A DNA stretch of 64,000 nucleotides from Ramlibacter aurantiacus (lineage in GTDB: Bacteria > Pseudomonadota > Gammaproteobacteria > Burkholderiales > Burkholderiaceae_C), in assembly GCF_016722895.1 (NCBI RefSeq), contig NZ_JAEQNA010000004.1, positions 62,001 to 126,000 on the forward strand. Reading direction: 5' to 3'. Below are positions 40,038-48,355 of the stretch, one piece after another. The notes under the pieces were generated by a model, which saw nothing but the letters and a program-made list of their open reading frames with translations, was not told where the DNA came from and made no database searches. The position numbers were made by a program, and so were the translations under genes. Each line of letters starts with the position of its first letter. The stretch's first letter is position 1.

Positions 40038-40814
40038 GTGAAGGAGCGCGTGGGCATCCAATCGGTCGAGGTGGGCTTCACGCTCCTGAACGCGCTGGGT
40101 CGTGCCAGCGGTCCGCTGATGCTGCGCGACCTGGCCGCCGCCGCCGGCATGAGCGCGGCCAAGGCCCATCGCTACCTCGTGAGTTTTCAGCGCCTGGCCC
40201 TGGTGGTGCAGGACCCGGCCTCCACGCGCTACGACCTCGGTCCCGGTTCGCTGCAACTGGGGCTGGCGGCGCTGTCGCGGCTCGATGCGGTGAAGCTCGC
40301 GCGGGAGCGCCTGCCGGCCCTCATGGCGCAGGTCGAGCACACCCTGGCCATCGCGGTCTGGGGCAACCATGGGCCCACCATCGTCCACTGGGAAGAGTCG
40401 CCCCACGCGATCACGGTCAACCTGCGCCTGGGCGACGTCATGCCGCTGCTCACCTCCGCCACCGGCCGCTGCTTCGCGGCCTGGCACGCCCAGGAAGCCA
40501 TCGGCCCCCTGCTGCGCGACGAGCTCGCGCGGGCCCGGCGCCAAGGCCTGCGCGAGGTGCCCGCCACCATGGCGGAGGTGGAACGCATGCTGCAGGAGGT
40601 GCGCGAACACCGTATCGCGCGCGTCGTCGACGTGCTGCTGCCCGGCGTCTCGGGCTTCTGCGCGCCGGTGTTCGACGCCGACAGCCACTTGGTGCTGGGC
40701 ATTCTGGCCATGGGTCCGAATGGCAGCTTCGACACGGACTGGAACGGCGCCGTCGCGAGGCCGATGCGGACCGAGGCGGCGCGGCTCTCGCAGGAGCTGG
40801 GGTACCGGCCGTGA
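40038..40814 (+). CDS. IclR-family transcriptional regulator
   Basis: A 258-residue regulator. The winged helix-turn-helix is at about residues 5-65 (SVEVGFTLLNALGRASGPLMLRDLAAAAGMSAAKAHRYLVSFQRL), followed by a GAF-like effector domain ending near GFCAPVFDADSHLVLGILAMGP. GTG 40038 has GGGA five bases upstream; a TTG at 40023 is the alternative. It is divergent from the FAH gene and overlaps the DUF3108 gene by four bases (GTGA). Aromatic or organic acids are usual IclR inducers; none can be named here. Confidence 0.88.
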   Translation: MKERVGIQSVEVGFTLLNALGRASGPLMLRDLAAAAGMSAAKAHRYLVSFQRLALVVQDPASTRYDLGPGSLQLGLAALSRLDAVKLARERLPALMAQVEHTLAIAVWGNHGPTIVHWEESPHAITVNLRLGDVMPLLTSATGRCFAAWHAQEAIGPLLRDELARARRQGLREVPATMAEVERMLQEVREHRIARVVDVLLPGVSGFCAPVFDADSHLVLGILAMGPNGSFDTDWNGAVARPMRTEAARLSQELGYRP

Positions 40815-41845
40815 ACACCAGGCAGTCGCCGGGGCGGCGGTTGGCCCTGCTGGCCGCCTTGCTCCTGGTCGCGCACCTGCTGCTGCTCGAGCAGATCTCG
40901 CCACCGGCCCGGCCACAGCGCGCGTCCACGCCTGAAGCGATTGCCGTGTCGGTGCGGCATGTGGCTGCGCCGCTCGAGTTCGCCCCTGCGGGCGACGAGG
41001 CCGCACCGGCGCGTCGACCCACCCGGTCCCCCGCCTCATCGGCCAGCCACCTGCCGCCGATCCCGCACGAGGCGCAGGCCCGTCGGACGCCCTCCGCATC
41101 CGAAGAGCCTTCACCCGATCCGGCCGTGCTGCCGGAGCAAGGATGGCAACCGACGGCCACGCCCGCTGCGCCCGCCGCCGCCGCGGGCACCCGTGAGCCG
41201 GCGGCCCGCGTGGCGCCGCCCATGCGCCTGCGCTACGAAGTGCGCGGCCGCACCCGGGGCATCGACTTCCCCACCGGCGAAGGCGTCCTGAACTGGCGCC
41301 CCGACGGCCGCAGCTACGAGGCGCTGCTCGAATTGCGCGTGCCGCTGCTGCCCACCCGCACCCAGCGCAGCACCGGCCAGCTCTCGGCGCGCGGGCTGGA
41401 ACCGGTGCGGTTTTCCGAGCGGCGCCGGACCGAGGAGGCGGTGCACTTCGATCGTGATCGCGAACGCATCGTGTTCAGCAACAACCGCGCGGCGGCGGCG
41501 CTGGAAGCCGGCGCCCAGGACCGCCTCAGCGTGCTGATGCAACTGGGGGCCTTGCTCGCCCGCCAGCAGGCACCGGTGCCGCTGGGGACCTCGCTGGCCA
41601 TGCAGGTGGCGGGGCTGCACGAGGCGGAGACCTGGCACTTCGAGGTGCAGGCGCGCGATGCCCTGCAACTGCCGGGCGGCAGCCTGGCCACGCTGCGGCT
41701 GGTTCGCCTGCCGCGGATGGAATTCGACTACAGGCTGGAGCTTTGGCTGGCCCCTGAGCTTGATTACGCCCCGGTGCGCCTGCGTCTGACATGGGCGCAT
41801 GGGGATTGGCTGGATCAGCAATGGTCTGGAACCGACAGGTCCTGA
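40811..41845 (+). CDS. DUF3108 domain protein
   Basis: A 344-residue protein with an N-terminal hydrophobic anchor (LALLAALLLVAHLLLLEQI, about residues 11-29), a Pro/Ala-rich disordered linker (about 30-135) and a C-terminal beta-rich DUF3108 domain (MRLRYEVRGRTRGIDFPTGEGVLNW ... EFDYRLELWLAPELDYAPVRLRL). The domain is periplasmic by topology; its function is unknown. GTG start overlaps the iclR stop, so it is coupled to a regulator with which it need not share a role. Confidence 0.8.
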   Translation: MNTRQSPGRRLALLAALLLVAHLLLLEQISPPARPQRASTPEAIAVSVRHVAAPLEFAPAGDEAAPARRPTRSPASSASHLPPIPHEAQARRTPSASEEPSPDPAVLPEQGWQPTATPAAPAAAAGTREPAARVAPPMRLRYEVRGRTRGIDFPTGEGVLNWRPDGRSYEALLELRVPLLPTRTQRSTGQLSARGLEPVRFSERRRTEEAVHFDRDRERIVFSNNRAAAALEAGAQDRLSVLMQLGALLARQQAPVPLGTSLAMQVAGLHEAETWHFEVQARDALQLPGGSLATLRLVRLPRMEFDYRLELWLAPELDYAPVRLRLTWAHGDWLDQQWSGTDRS

Positions 41846-41863
41846 GCGCCCCGCGCCTTAGCC

Positions 41864-41891
41864 TGAAGTCGTCGCATGTGGCGCGACTTCA
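41864..41891 (+). other. hairpin after the DUF3108 gene
   Basis: TGAAGTCG (41864-41871) pairs with CGACTTCA (41884-41891), and the stem continues inward to a 4-base ATGT loop with one wobble pair. No T-run follows. It may be a rho-dependent terminator site or processing signal. A direct repeat TTGAACC-TC-TTGAACC follows at 41895-41910. Confidence 0.5.
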
Positions 41892-41956
41892 CGGTTGAAC
41901 CTCTTGAACCGATTGCGTCACGGCCCATCTAACTGGCCAGAAGGGAAACCAGACAC

Positions 41957-42229
41957 ATGCAAATGCTCTATGACTCCGACTCGTTCGTGGTCGTGCACAT
42001 GCAGGCCAACGCCCCGTCAGATGGCGAGGCTGAGCCCAGCATCGTTCGGCACGGCTTCGAGATCGTCGACAAGCGATCCAACAAGGAGGTTTACCTGGAC
42101 GGCAGTTGGGCCGAGGCTTTCCAGCGCCAGATCAACGCCTGGCAGGCGAACACGCCCACCCAGGAAGAGGTCGAGGAAACCCTCGACCGGTACGCCGAGC
42201 TGGCGCAGAACCCGCTCGTGATGCACTGA
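41957..42229 (+). CDS. DUF3567 (BTH_I0359-type) small protein
   Basis: A 90-residue acidic protein, conserved in Burkholderiales, beginning MQMLYDSDSFVVVHM. Blocks GFEIVDKRSNKEVYLDGSWAEAFQRQI and TQEEVEETLDRYAELAQNPLVMH are typical of the family. There is no known function. AGAAGGGA precedes the ATG, and a rho-independent terminator follows directly. Confidence 0.88.
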   Translation: MQMLYDSDSFVVVHMQANAPSDGEAEPSIVRHGFEIVDKRSNKEVYLDGSWAEAFQRQINAWQANTPTQEEVEETLDRYAELAQNPLVMH

Positions 42230-42235
42230 ACCCCG

Positions 42236-42262
42236 ACCGCCGGCCCCGCCGGCGGTTTTTTC
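42236..42262 (+). terminator. rho-independent terminator after the DUF3567 gene
   Basis: ACCGCCGGC pairs with GCCGGCGGT around a short CC-rich loop and is followed by six T. It ends the DUF3567 transcript 24 bases before the ChaN-like gene. Confidence 0.88.
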
Positions 42263-42285
42263 TTCCGGGCCTCGCGCGCCGTCCC

Positions 42286-43023
42286 ATGCTGCGCCTCATC
42301 ACCCCCCTCGGCCTGGCTGGCGCACTTGCCGCCTGCGGCCACCTTGCCCCCGCTTCCACAACGCTGCCCGACGCGCTGCTGCTCGGCGAGCAGCATGATG
42401 CGCCGCAGCACAAGCGCTGGCACCATGAGACCGTGCGCGACCTCGCCAGGCGCGAGCGCCTGGCTGCGCTGGCGCTGGAGATGGCCGAGCGCGGCGCCTC
42501 CACCGCGCACCTGCCCCGCGAGGCGTCCCAGGAGCAGGTGCGAGCCGCGCTGCGCTGGGAGGAGCGCGCCTGGCCCTGGGCGGCCTATGGCCCGGCGGTG
42601 ATGGAAGCCGTGCGGGCCGGCGTGCCGGTCATCGGCGTGAACCTGCCACGCGCGCACATGCGGGCCGCGATGGCGGACGCGAACCTGGAGCGGGCACTGC
42701 CCGCCGAGGCGCTGGCGAGGCAACAGACGGCGGTGCGTGAGGGCCACTGCGACCTGCTGCCCGAATCGCAGGTGTTGCCCATGGTGCGCGTGCAGATCGC
42801 CCGTGACCGCAGCATGGCCGAGGGCGTGGCGGCTGCCGCCACGCGCGGCCGCACCGTGGTGCTGCTGGCCGGCAGCGGCCACGTGGACGAGGCGCTGGGC
42901 GTGCCGCGGCACCTGCCGCCCGGGCTGAGCGTGGAGCCCCGCGCCTGGCCACCGGCCGAAGGTTCGCGCAGCGTCGAAGACGCCTGCGCCGAACTGCGCC
43001 AGCACTTCCGCCCGCGCCCCTGA
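42286..43023 (+). CDS. ChaN-family heme/iron-regulated lipoprotein
   Basis: A 245-residue lipoprotein with signal and lipobox LAAC at C17. The ChaN core is present: LLLGEQHDAPQHKRWH, ALALEMAERG and GVNLPRAHMRAAM, with the C-terminal VVLLAGSGHVDEALGVPRHL. Family members (ChaN, PhuW-like) bind heme at the outer membrane. The start lies just after a terminator, so it has its own promoter. The gene ends before a REP-like repeat. Confidence 0.85.
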   Translation: MLRLITPLGLAGALAACGHLAPASTTLPDALLLGEQHDAPQHKRWHHETVRDLARRERLAALALEMAERGASTAHLPREASQEQVRAALRWEERAWPWAAYGPAVMEAVRAGVPVIGVNLPRAHMRAAMADANLERALPAEALARQQTAVREGHCDLLPESQVLPMVRVQIARDRSMAEGVAAAATRGRTVVLLAGSGHVDEALGVPRHLPPGLSVEPRAWPPAEGSRSVEDACAELRQHFRPRP

Positions 43024-43056
43024 TCACCGCCGCCGCGCAGCGGCAGGCCACCCCAG

Positions 43057-43129
43057 GGCCACCGCGGAACCGGCTTTGCCGGGCCGCCGGTGGCGCCCCT
43101 CGAGGGGAGGCGCCGAAGGCGCTTCGGGG
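43057..43129. repeat. REP-like intergenic palindromic repeat, copy 2
   Basis: An inverted copy of the element at 4958-5034. It shares CGGCGCCTCCCCTCGAGGGG-type sequence and the CCGGCAAAGCCGG hairpin, with a few base differences. It again lies between two convergent genes (ChaN-like and aminotransferase). Confidence 0.8.
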
Positions 43130-43151
43130 TGGTCCTACTTCCGGGGTGGAC

Positions 43152-44489
43152 CTAGTGCTTCCGGATCGAGCCGGCCAGGGTGTCGACCAGCTGCTCGATG
43201 TGCGGCTTCTCGACGATGTACGGAGGCGCGATCACGATCACGTCTCCTGCCGGGCGCACCAATGCGCCGCGCTTGTAGCAGTCGATGAAGATGTCGTAGG
43301 CGCGCTTGCCCGGTGCGCCGGCGATCGGCGCCAGCTCGACCGCCGCCGCGCAGCCCAGGCTGCGGATGCCCACCACGTTGGGCAGGCCCTTGAACGTGGC
43401 GTGGAAGGCGTCGCCCAGCACCTTGCCCATGTCGCCGGCGCGGGCGAACAGGTTCTCTTCCTTGTAGAGCTTGAGCGTGGCGACCGCCGCCGCGCAGGCC
43501 ACCGGGTGGCCGGAGTAGGTGTAGCCGTGGAAGAACTCGACCATGTGCTCGGGGGCGTCGGTCTTCATCATCTGGTCGTACAGCTTGCCCCGGCAGATCA
43601 CGCCGCCCAAGGGGATGACGCCGTTGGTCACGCACTTGGCGAAGGTGAGCATGTCCGGCACCACGCCGTAGAAATCGGCGGCGAAATTGGTGCCCATCCG
43701 GCCAAAGCCGGTGATGACCTCGTCGAACACCAGCAGGATGCCGTGCTTGTCGCAGATCTCGCGCAGCCGCTGCAGGTAGCCCTTGGGCGGCAGGTACCAG
43801 CCCGCGCTGCCCGCCACCGGCTCGACGATGACCGCCGCGACGTTGCTCGGGTCGTGCAGGGGCAGGATGCGCTGCTCCAGCTCCAGCAGCGGATCGTCCT
43901 TCCAGACCGGCTCCTCGCCATGGATGTAGGCGGCCTGGGCCGGGTCGTGGATGAAGCGCATGTGGTCCACCCGCGGCAGCATGGACGTGCCATACGCCTT
44001 GCGGTTGGCCGGAATGCCGCCCACGCTGATGCCGCCGAAGCCCACGCCGTGATAGCCGCGCTCGCGGCCGATGAACACGTTGCGGTGGCCCTCGCCGCGG
44101 GCGCGGTGGTAGGCCAGCGCCAGCTTCAGCGCGGTATCGACCGCCTCGGAGCCCGAGTTGCAGAACAGCACCTTGTCGAGGTCGCCCGGCGCCAGGGCCG
44201 TGATCATGTCGGCCGCCTCGAAGGCGCGGTCGTTGGTGGCCTGGAAGGTGGTGCCGTAGTCCAGCGTGTCCAGCTGCTTCTTGATGGCTTCGTTGATGGG
44301 GGCCCGGGCGTGGCCGGCGCCCACGCACCACAGGCTGGAGATGCCGTCGATCACCTGGCGGCCGTCGTGGGTGGTGAAATGCATGCCGGAGGCGGCGACG
44401 AAGACGCGCGGCTCCTTGCGAAAGTGACGGTTGGGGGTGAACGGCAGCCAGTGACTGCCGGTGTCGAATTCGGTTTCGTTGTAGGCCAT
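43152..44489 (-). CDS. class III omega-aminotransferase
   Basis: A 445-residue PLP enzyme of the omega-amino acid:pyruvate (beta-alanine) aminotransferase type. The PLP phosphate motif NSGSEAVDTALKLA, the aspartate region LLVFDEVITGFGRMG and the Schiff-base lysine in FAKCVTNGVIPLGG are visible. ATG 44489 has GGAGA seven bases upstream. The amino donor is uncertain (beta-alanine, putrescine or similar). Its TAG stop falls in a CTAG close to the REP-like repeat. Confidence 0.9.
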   Translation of the reverse strand: MAYNETEFDTGSHWLPFTPNRHFRKEPRVFVAASGMHFTTHDGRQVIDGISSLWCVGAGHARAPINEAIKKQLDTLDYGTTFQATNDRAFEAADMITALAPGDLDKVLFCNSGSEAVDTALKLALAYHRARGEGHRNVFIGRERGYHGVGFGGISVGGIPANRKAYGTSMLPRVDHMRFIHDPAQAAYIHGEEPVWKDDPLLELEQRILPLHDPSNVAAVIVEPVAGSAGWYLPPKGYLQRLREICDKHGILLVFDEVITGFGRMGTNFAADFYGVVPDMLTFAKCVTNGVIPLGGVICRGKLYDQMMKTDAPEHMVEFFHGYTYSGHPVACAAAVATLKLYKEENLFARAGDMGKVLGDAFHATFKGLPNVVGIRSLGCAAAVELAPIAGAPGKRAYDIFIDCYKRGALVRPAGDVIVIAPPYIVEKPHIEQLVDTLAGSIRKH

Positions 44490-44620
44490 GCCTTTGTCTC
44501 CTTTCATCCCGTGCAGCGGGCTGCCCGGACCATTGTGCCGTCGATCGACTCGGCTGCGGACCCTGGCCTGCCCGGGGCTAGCCCGGCCGGGCCATGGGCC
44601 GGCCGGCACACCCGCGCGGC

Positions 44621-44629
44621 TGCGACAAT
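44621..44629 (+). promoter_or_regulatory. extended -10 of purU
   Basis: TGCGACAAT is an extended -10 (TG-N-GACAAT) ending nine bases before the purU ATG, so the transcript is expected to have almost no leader. No -35 is evident. Confidence 0.45.
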
Positions 44630-44638
44630 CGAGCGGTT

Positions 44639-45487
44639 ATGAGCCACGCCTTCATCCTCACCCTCTCGTGCGCGGACCGGCCCGGCATCGTGCACGCGGT
44701 GTCCGGCTTCCTGTTCGAGCGCGGCGGCAACATCGAAGAGGCCGCGCAGTACAACGACCCCGACACCGGCCTGTTCTTCATGCGGGTGCAGTTCGCCTGC
44801 GACAAGCCGGGTCACGAAGAACTGCGCTCCCAGTGGCGCGACTTCGCCCAGGGCTTCGGCATGCAGTGGCAGCTGCACCCGGCCGGCGCGCCCATGCGCA
44901 CCGTGATCATGGTCAGCCGCGAGGGCCATTGCCTGAACGACCTGCTGTTCCGCTGGAAGAGCGGGCTGCTGCCGCTGGACATCCGCGCCATCGTGTCGAA
45001 CCACCGCGAGTTCTACCAACTGGCCGCCAGCTACAACGTGCCCTTCCACCACATCCCGGTGACGGCGGCGACCAAGCCCCAGGCCGAATCCCGGCAGTAC
45101 GAGATCATCGAAGCCGAGGGCGCCGATCTGGTGGTCCTGGCCCGGTACATGCAAGTGCTGTCGGACGAGTTGTGCCGCAGGCTCGCCGGGCGCGCAATCA
45201 ACATCCACCACAGCTTCCTGCCCAGCTTCAAGGGTGCCAAGCCCTACTACCAGGCGCACGACCGCGGCGTGAAGCTCATCGGCGCCACCGCCCACTACGT
45301 GACGGCCGACCTGGACGAGGGGCCCATCATCGAGCAGGACGTGGCGCGGGTGGACCACAGCAAGACCGTCGAAGACCTCACCGCCATCGGCCGGGACACC
45401 GAGAGCCTGGTGCTGGCCCGGGCCGTGAAGTGGCACAGCGAGCACCGGGTGCTGCTGAACGGCCATAAAACGGTGATCTTCAAGTAG
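44639..45487 (+). CDS. purU: formyltetrahydrofolate deformylase
   Basis: A 282-residue enzyme hydrolysing 10-formyl-tetrahydrofolate to formate and tetrahydrofolate, balancing one-carbon pools and feeding formate to purine synthesis. The N-terminal ACT domain (LTLSCADRPGIVHAVSGFLFERGGNI) is followed by a formyltransferase-fold domain with SNHREF, INIHHSFLPSFKGAKPY and the catalytic aspartate region ATAHYVTADLDEGPIIEQD. It lies 9 bases before the GlcD-like gene. Confidence 0.95.
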   Translation: MSHAFILTLSCADRPGIVHAVSGFLFERGGNIEEAAQYNDPDTGLFFMRVQFACDKPGHEELRSQWRDFAQGFGMQWQLHPAGAPMRTVIMVSREGHCLNDLLFRWKSGLLPLDIRAIVSNHREFYQLAASYNVPFHHIPVTAATKPQAESRQYEIIEAEGADLVVLARYMQVLSDELCRRLAGRAINIHHSFLPSFKGAKPYYQAHDRGVKLIGATAHYVTADLDEGPIIEQDVARVDHSKTVEDLTAIGRDTESLVLARAVKWHSEHRVLLNGHKTVIFK

Positions 45488-45496
45488 GTTGCGGCC

Positions 45497-46990
45497 ATGA
45501 ACGCGCCCCTCGAGCCGAATCGACTGGCCCCGGCGCCCTCGCCGGCCGAGGTGCTGCAGGCGCTGCGCGAGGTGCTGCCGCCGCACGCCGTGCTGTCCAG
45601 CGCCGAGGAGACCACGCCCTACGAGTGCGACGGGCTCACCGCCTACCGGCAGCGGCCGCTGGCCGTGGCCTTGCCGGCGACCGAGGCGCAGGTGCAGGCG
45701 GTGCTGCGCACCTGCCACCGCCTGGGCGTGCCGGTGGTGGCCCGGGGCGCCGGCACCGGGTTGTCCGGCGGCGCCATGCCGCACGCGCAGGGGGTCACGC
45801 TGTCGCTGGCGCGCTTCAACCGCATCCTGTCGCTGGACCCGCTCGCCCGCACCGCCCGCGTGCAGTGCGGGGTGCGCAACCTGGCCATCAGCGAGGCGGC
45901 CGCGCCGCACGGGCTGTACTACGCGCCCGACCCATCCAGCCAGATCGCCTGCACCATCGGCGGCAACGTCGCCGAGAACTCCGGCGGCGTGCACTGCCTG
46001 AAGTACGGCCTGACCTTGCACAACGTGCTGCGGGTGCGCGGCTTCACCGCCGACGGCGAGCCGGTGGAATTCGGCAGCGAGGCGCTGGAGGCGCCCGGCT
46101 ACGACCTGCTGCCGGTGGTGGTGGGCAGCGAGGGCATGCTGGCCGTCACCACCGAGGTGACCGTGCGCCTGGTGCCCAAGCCGCAGCTGGCCCGCTGCAT
46201 CATGGCCAGCTTCGACGACGTGCGCAAAGCCGGCGATGCCGTGGCAGCGGTCATCGCGGCCGGCATCATCCCGGCCGGGCTGGAGATGATGGACAAGCCC
46301 ATGACGGCGGCGGTGGAGGACTTCGTGCACGCGGGCTACGACCTCGCGGCCGAAGCCATCCTGCTGTGCGAGAGCGACGGCACGCCCGAGGAAGTCGAAG
46401 AGGAGATCGGCCGCATGAGCGAGGTGCTGCGTGCCGCCGGCGCCACGGCGCTGGCCGTCAGCCGCGACGAATCCGAGCGCCTGCGCTTCTGGAGTGGCCG
46501 CAAGAACGCGTTTCCGGCGTCCGGGCGGATCAGCCCCGACTACATGTGCATGGACTCCACCATTCCGCGCAAGCGGCTGGCCGACATCCTGCTGGCCATC
46601 CAGCAGATGGAGCAGCGGTACGGCCTGCGTTGCGCCAACGTGTTCCACGCGGGCGACGGCAACCTGCACCCGCTGATCCTGTTCGATGCGAACGACCCCG
46701 ACCAGCTGCGCCGCTGCGAGCTGTTCGGCGCGGACATCCTGGAGACCAGCGTCGCCATGGGCGGCACCGTCACCGGAGAACACGGCGTCGGCGTCGAAAA
46801 GCTCAACTCGATGTGCGTGCAGTTCTCACCCGAGGAGCGCGAGCAGATGCTGGGCGTCAAGCGCGCCTTCGATCCCGCCGGACTGCTCAATCCCGGCAAG
46901 GTGATCCCCACGCTGGTCCGCTGCGCCGAGTACGGAAAGATGCTGGTGCGTGGCGGGCGGTTGGCGCACCCCGAGCTGCCGCGGTTCTAG
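45497..46990 (+). CDS. GlcD-type FAD-linked 2-hydroxyacid oxidase
   Basis: A 497-residue FAD enzyme with an N-terminal PCMH FAD-binding domain (VVARGAGTGLSGGAMPHAQG) and a C-terminal FAD-oxidase domain (HAGDGNLHP, GGTVTGEHGVGVEKL). It resembles glycolate oxidase subunit GlcD and D-lactate dehydrogenases. Partner subunits GlcE and GlcF are not adjacent, so they are encoded elsewhere or this is a single-subunit 2-hydroxyacid dehydrogenase. The TAG stop is within a CTAG that starts a repeat element. Confidence 0.88.
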   Translation: MNAPLEPNRLAPAPSPAEVLQALREVLPPHAVLSSAEETTPYECDGLTAYRQRPLAVALPATEAQVQAVLRTCHRLGVPVVARGAGTGLSGGAMPHAQGVTLSLARFNRILSLDPLARTARVQCGVRNLAISEAAAPHGLYYAPDPSSQIACTIGGNVAENSGGVHCLKYGLTLHNVLRVRGFTADGEPVEFGSEALEAPGYDLLPVVVGSEGMLAVTTEVTVRLVPKPQLARCIMASFDDVRKAGDAVAAVIAAGIIPAGLEMMDKPMTAAVEDFVHAGYDLAAEAILLCESDGTPEEVEEEIGRMSEVLRAAGATALAVSRDESERLRFWSGRKNAFPASGRISPDYMCMDSTIPRKRLADILLAIQQMEQRYGLRCANVFHAGDGNLHPLILFDANDPDQLRRCELFGADILETSVAMGGTVTGEHGVGVEKLNSMCVQFSPEEREQMLGVKRAFDPAGLLNPGKVIPTLVRCAEYGKMLVRGGRLAHPELPRF

Positions 46991-47084
46991 GGATCAGGGA
47001 TAGGGACCGGGCCTGTGCGCAGAAGCCGTCGTCCCCCGGCTGTGTCCCGGGACCCCAGGCCCTAGCCCCTGAACCCTGTATTCC
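46987..47084. repeat. CTAG/G-quadruplex palindromic element, copy 2 (inverted)
   Basis: Shares both ends with the element at 28476-28562 in opposite orientation: CTAGGGATCAGGG at 46987-46999 and, at the other end, CCCTGTATTCC. The left arm has four G3 runs (46990-47011); the right arm is C-rich and gives a matching quadruplex motif on the minus strand. CTAG occurs at 46987-46990 and 47062-47065, and supplies the stop codons of both flanking genes. Confidence 0.75.
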
Positions 47085-47877
47085 GTGCCTCATCCGCCAG
47101 GCACCAGTCCGCCCACGCCTTGCCCTTCTCGGCCGGATTGCGCAGCAGGAAGGACGGGTGGTAGGTCACCACCACCGGCACGCCCTGCCACTGGTGCACG
47201 CGGCCGCGCAGCCGGCCCAGCGGCTCGGTGGTCTGCAGCAGCGATGGCACCACCAGCCGGCCCATCAGCAGCACGACCTTGGGCCGCAGCAGCGCCAGCT
47301 GGCGGCGCAGGATGGGCTCGCAGCTGGCGATCTCCTCGGGCGCCGGGTTGCGGTTGCCAGGGGGCCGGCACTTGAGCAGGTGGGTGAGGTAGACGCCCTC
47401 GCCGCGAGCCAGGCCGACGGCCCGCAGCATCTGGTCGAGCAGGCGCCCCTCCTCGCCCGCGAAGGGCTCGCCCTGCAACTCGTCCTGCTCGCTTGGCGCA
47501 TCGCCCACCACCAGCCAGTCGGCCTGCCGGGGTCCGGAGCCGAACACCACCTGGCGCCGCGTCTCGCCCAACGCACAGGCCTGGCAGCCGGCCGCAGCCT
47601 GTTGAAGCTCATCCCAGTCCATCTCGGCGAAGCGCCCCCCCGCCTCGCCACCGCTGGGCATGACCCGGACCGTCGCCTGGTCCCGCATGACCTGGGGCGG
47701 TGCGGCAGGCAGGCGCGCGGGCGCCGGCGCCACGGATTCGGCGACCACCGCAGGTGCCTCGACAGGTGCCGGCTCTTGCGCCGCGCAGGAGGAGGCCGCA
47801 CCAGCAACCGGCACGAAGGCCTGCAGGCCCATCTCGGCCAGCATGGCGCGGCGGCGGGGATCCAGTTCGAGGCTCAT
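47062..47877 (-). CDS. family 4-type (Fe-S) uracil-DNA glycosylase
   Basis: A 271-residue DNA-repair enzyme removing uracil. The four cluster cysteines C98, C101 (CQACAL), C170 (LLKCRP) and C186 (ASCEP) are present. Motif A reads VVGDAPSEQDELQGEPFAGEEG, a variant of the usual GEAPG form, and the C-terminal motif TYHPSFLLR is intact. An Ala/Pro-rich N-terminal region (about 1-88) is unusual for the family. The last residues NTGFRG are encoded by a repeat element, so the original C-terminus was probably replaced. Confidence 0.87.
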   Translation of the reverse strand: MSLELDPRRRAMLAEMGLQAFVPVAGAASSCAAQEPAPVEAPAVVAESVAPAPARLPAAPPQVMRDQATVRVMPSGGEAGGRFAEMDWDELQQAAAGCQACALGETRRQVVFGSGPRQADWLVVGDAPSEQDELQGEPFAGEEGRLLDQMLRAVGLARGEGVYLTHLLKCRPPGNRNPAPEEIASCEPILRRQLALLRPKVVLLMGRLVVPSLLQTTEPLGRLRGRVHQWQGVPVVVTYHPSFLLRNPAEKGKAWADWCLADEARNTGFRG

Positions 47878-47887
47878 CCGCGGTGCC

Positions 47888-48355
47888 TCACAGCTTCAGG
47901 CTCATGACGATGGCGTCCTCGCGCAGCCCCTCGCGCGCCGGGTAGTAGCCCTTTCGCAGGCCGACCCGCCGGAAGCCGCCCTGCTGGTAGACATGCTGGG
48001 CCCGCGCGTTGCTTTCGCGCACTTCCAGCCACAGCCACTGCGCACCCTGGTCGCGCGACCAGATGGCCAGCGCCTCCAGCATCAGACGGCTCCAGCCCTG
48101 GCCCTGGTAGCCGGGGTCGACGGTGATGTTGAGCAGGTGCACCTCGTCCACGCCCTTCATGGCCACGAAGTAGCCCAGCAGCACGGGTCCGGCCAGCAGC
48201 AGTTGCGCCTGGTAGCCCGCGCGAATCGAATCGAGGAAGTTGCCGCGGGTCCAGGGATGGTCATAGGCCCGCGTCTCCACCGCCATGACGGCGTCGAGCC
48301 AGGCCGCGCTCATCGGCTCGAACTGCACATGGGTGGTGTGGACGAGGGCGTTCAT
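47888..48355 (-). CDS. rimI: ribosomal protein alanine N-acetyltransferase RimI
   Basis: A 155-residue GNAT enzyme that acetylates the N-terminus of ribosomal protein S18. The acetyl-CoA loop PGYQGQGWSRLMLEAL and the core LNITVDP and WLEVRESNARAQHVYQQGGF are typical. The ATG overlaps the tsaB stop by four bases, as in many bacteria. The uracil-DNA glycosylase gene follows 10 bases downstream. Confidence 0.93.
   Translation of the reverse strand: MNALVHTTHVQFEPMSAAWLDAVMAVETRAYDHPWTRGNFLDSIRAGYQAQLLLAGPVLLGYFVAMKGVDEVHLLNITVDPGYQGQGWSRLMLEALAIWSRDQGAQWLWLEVRESNARAQHVYQQGGFRRVGLRKGYYPAREGLREDAIVMSLKL

Noticed and set aside
41895-41910. TTGAACC direct repeat as a promoter -35
   Set aside because: No matching -10 at the right distance; kept only as a note under the hairpin.
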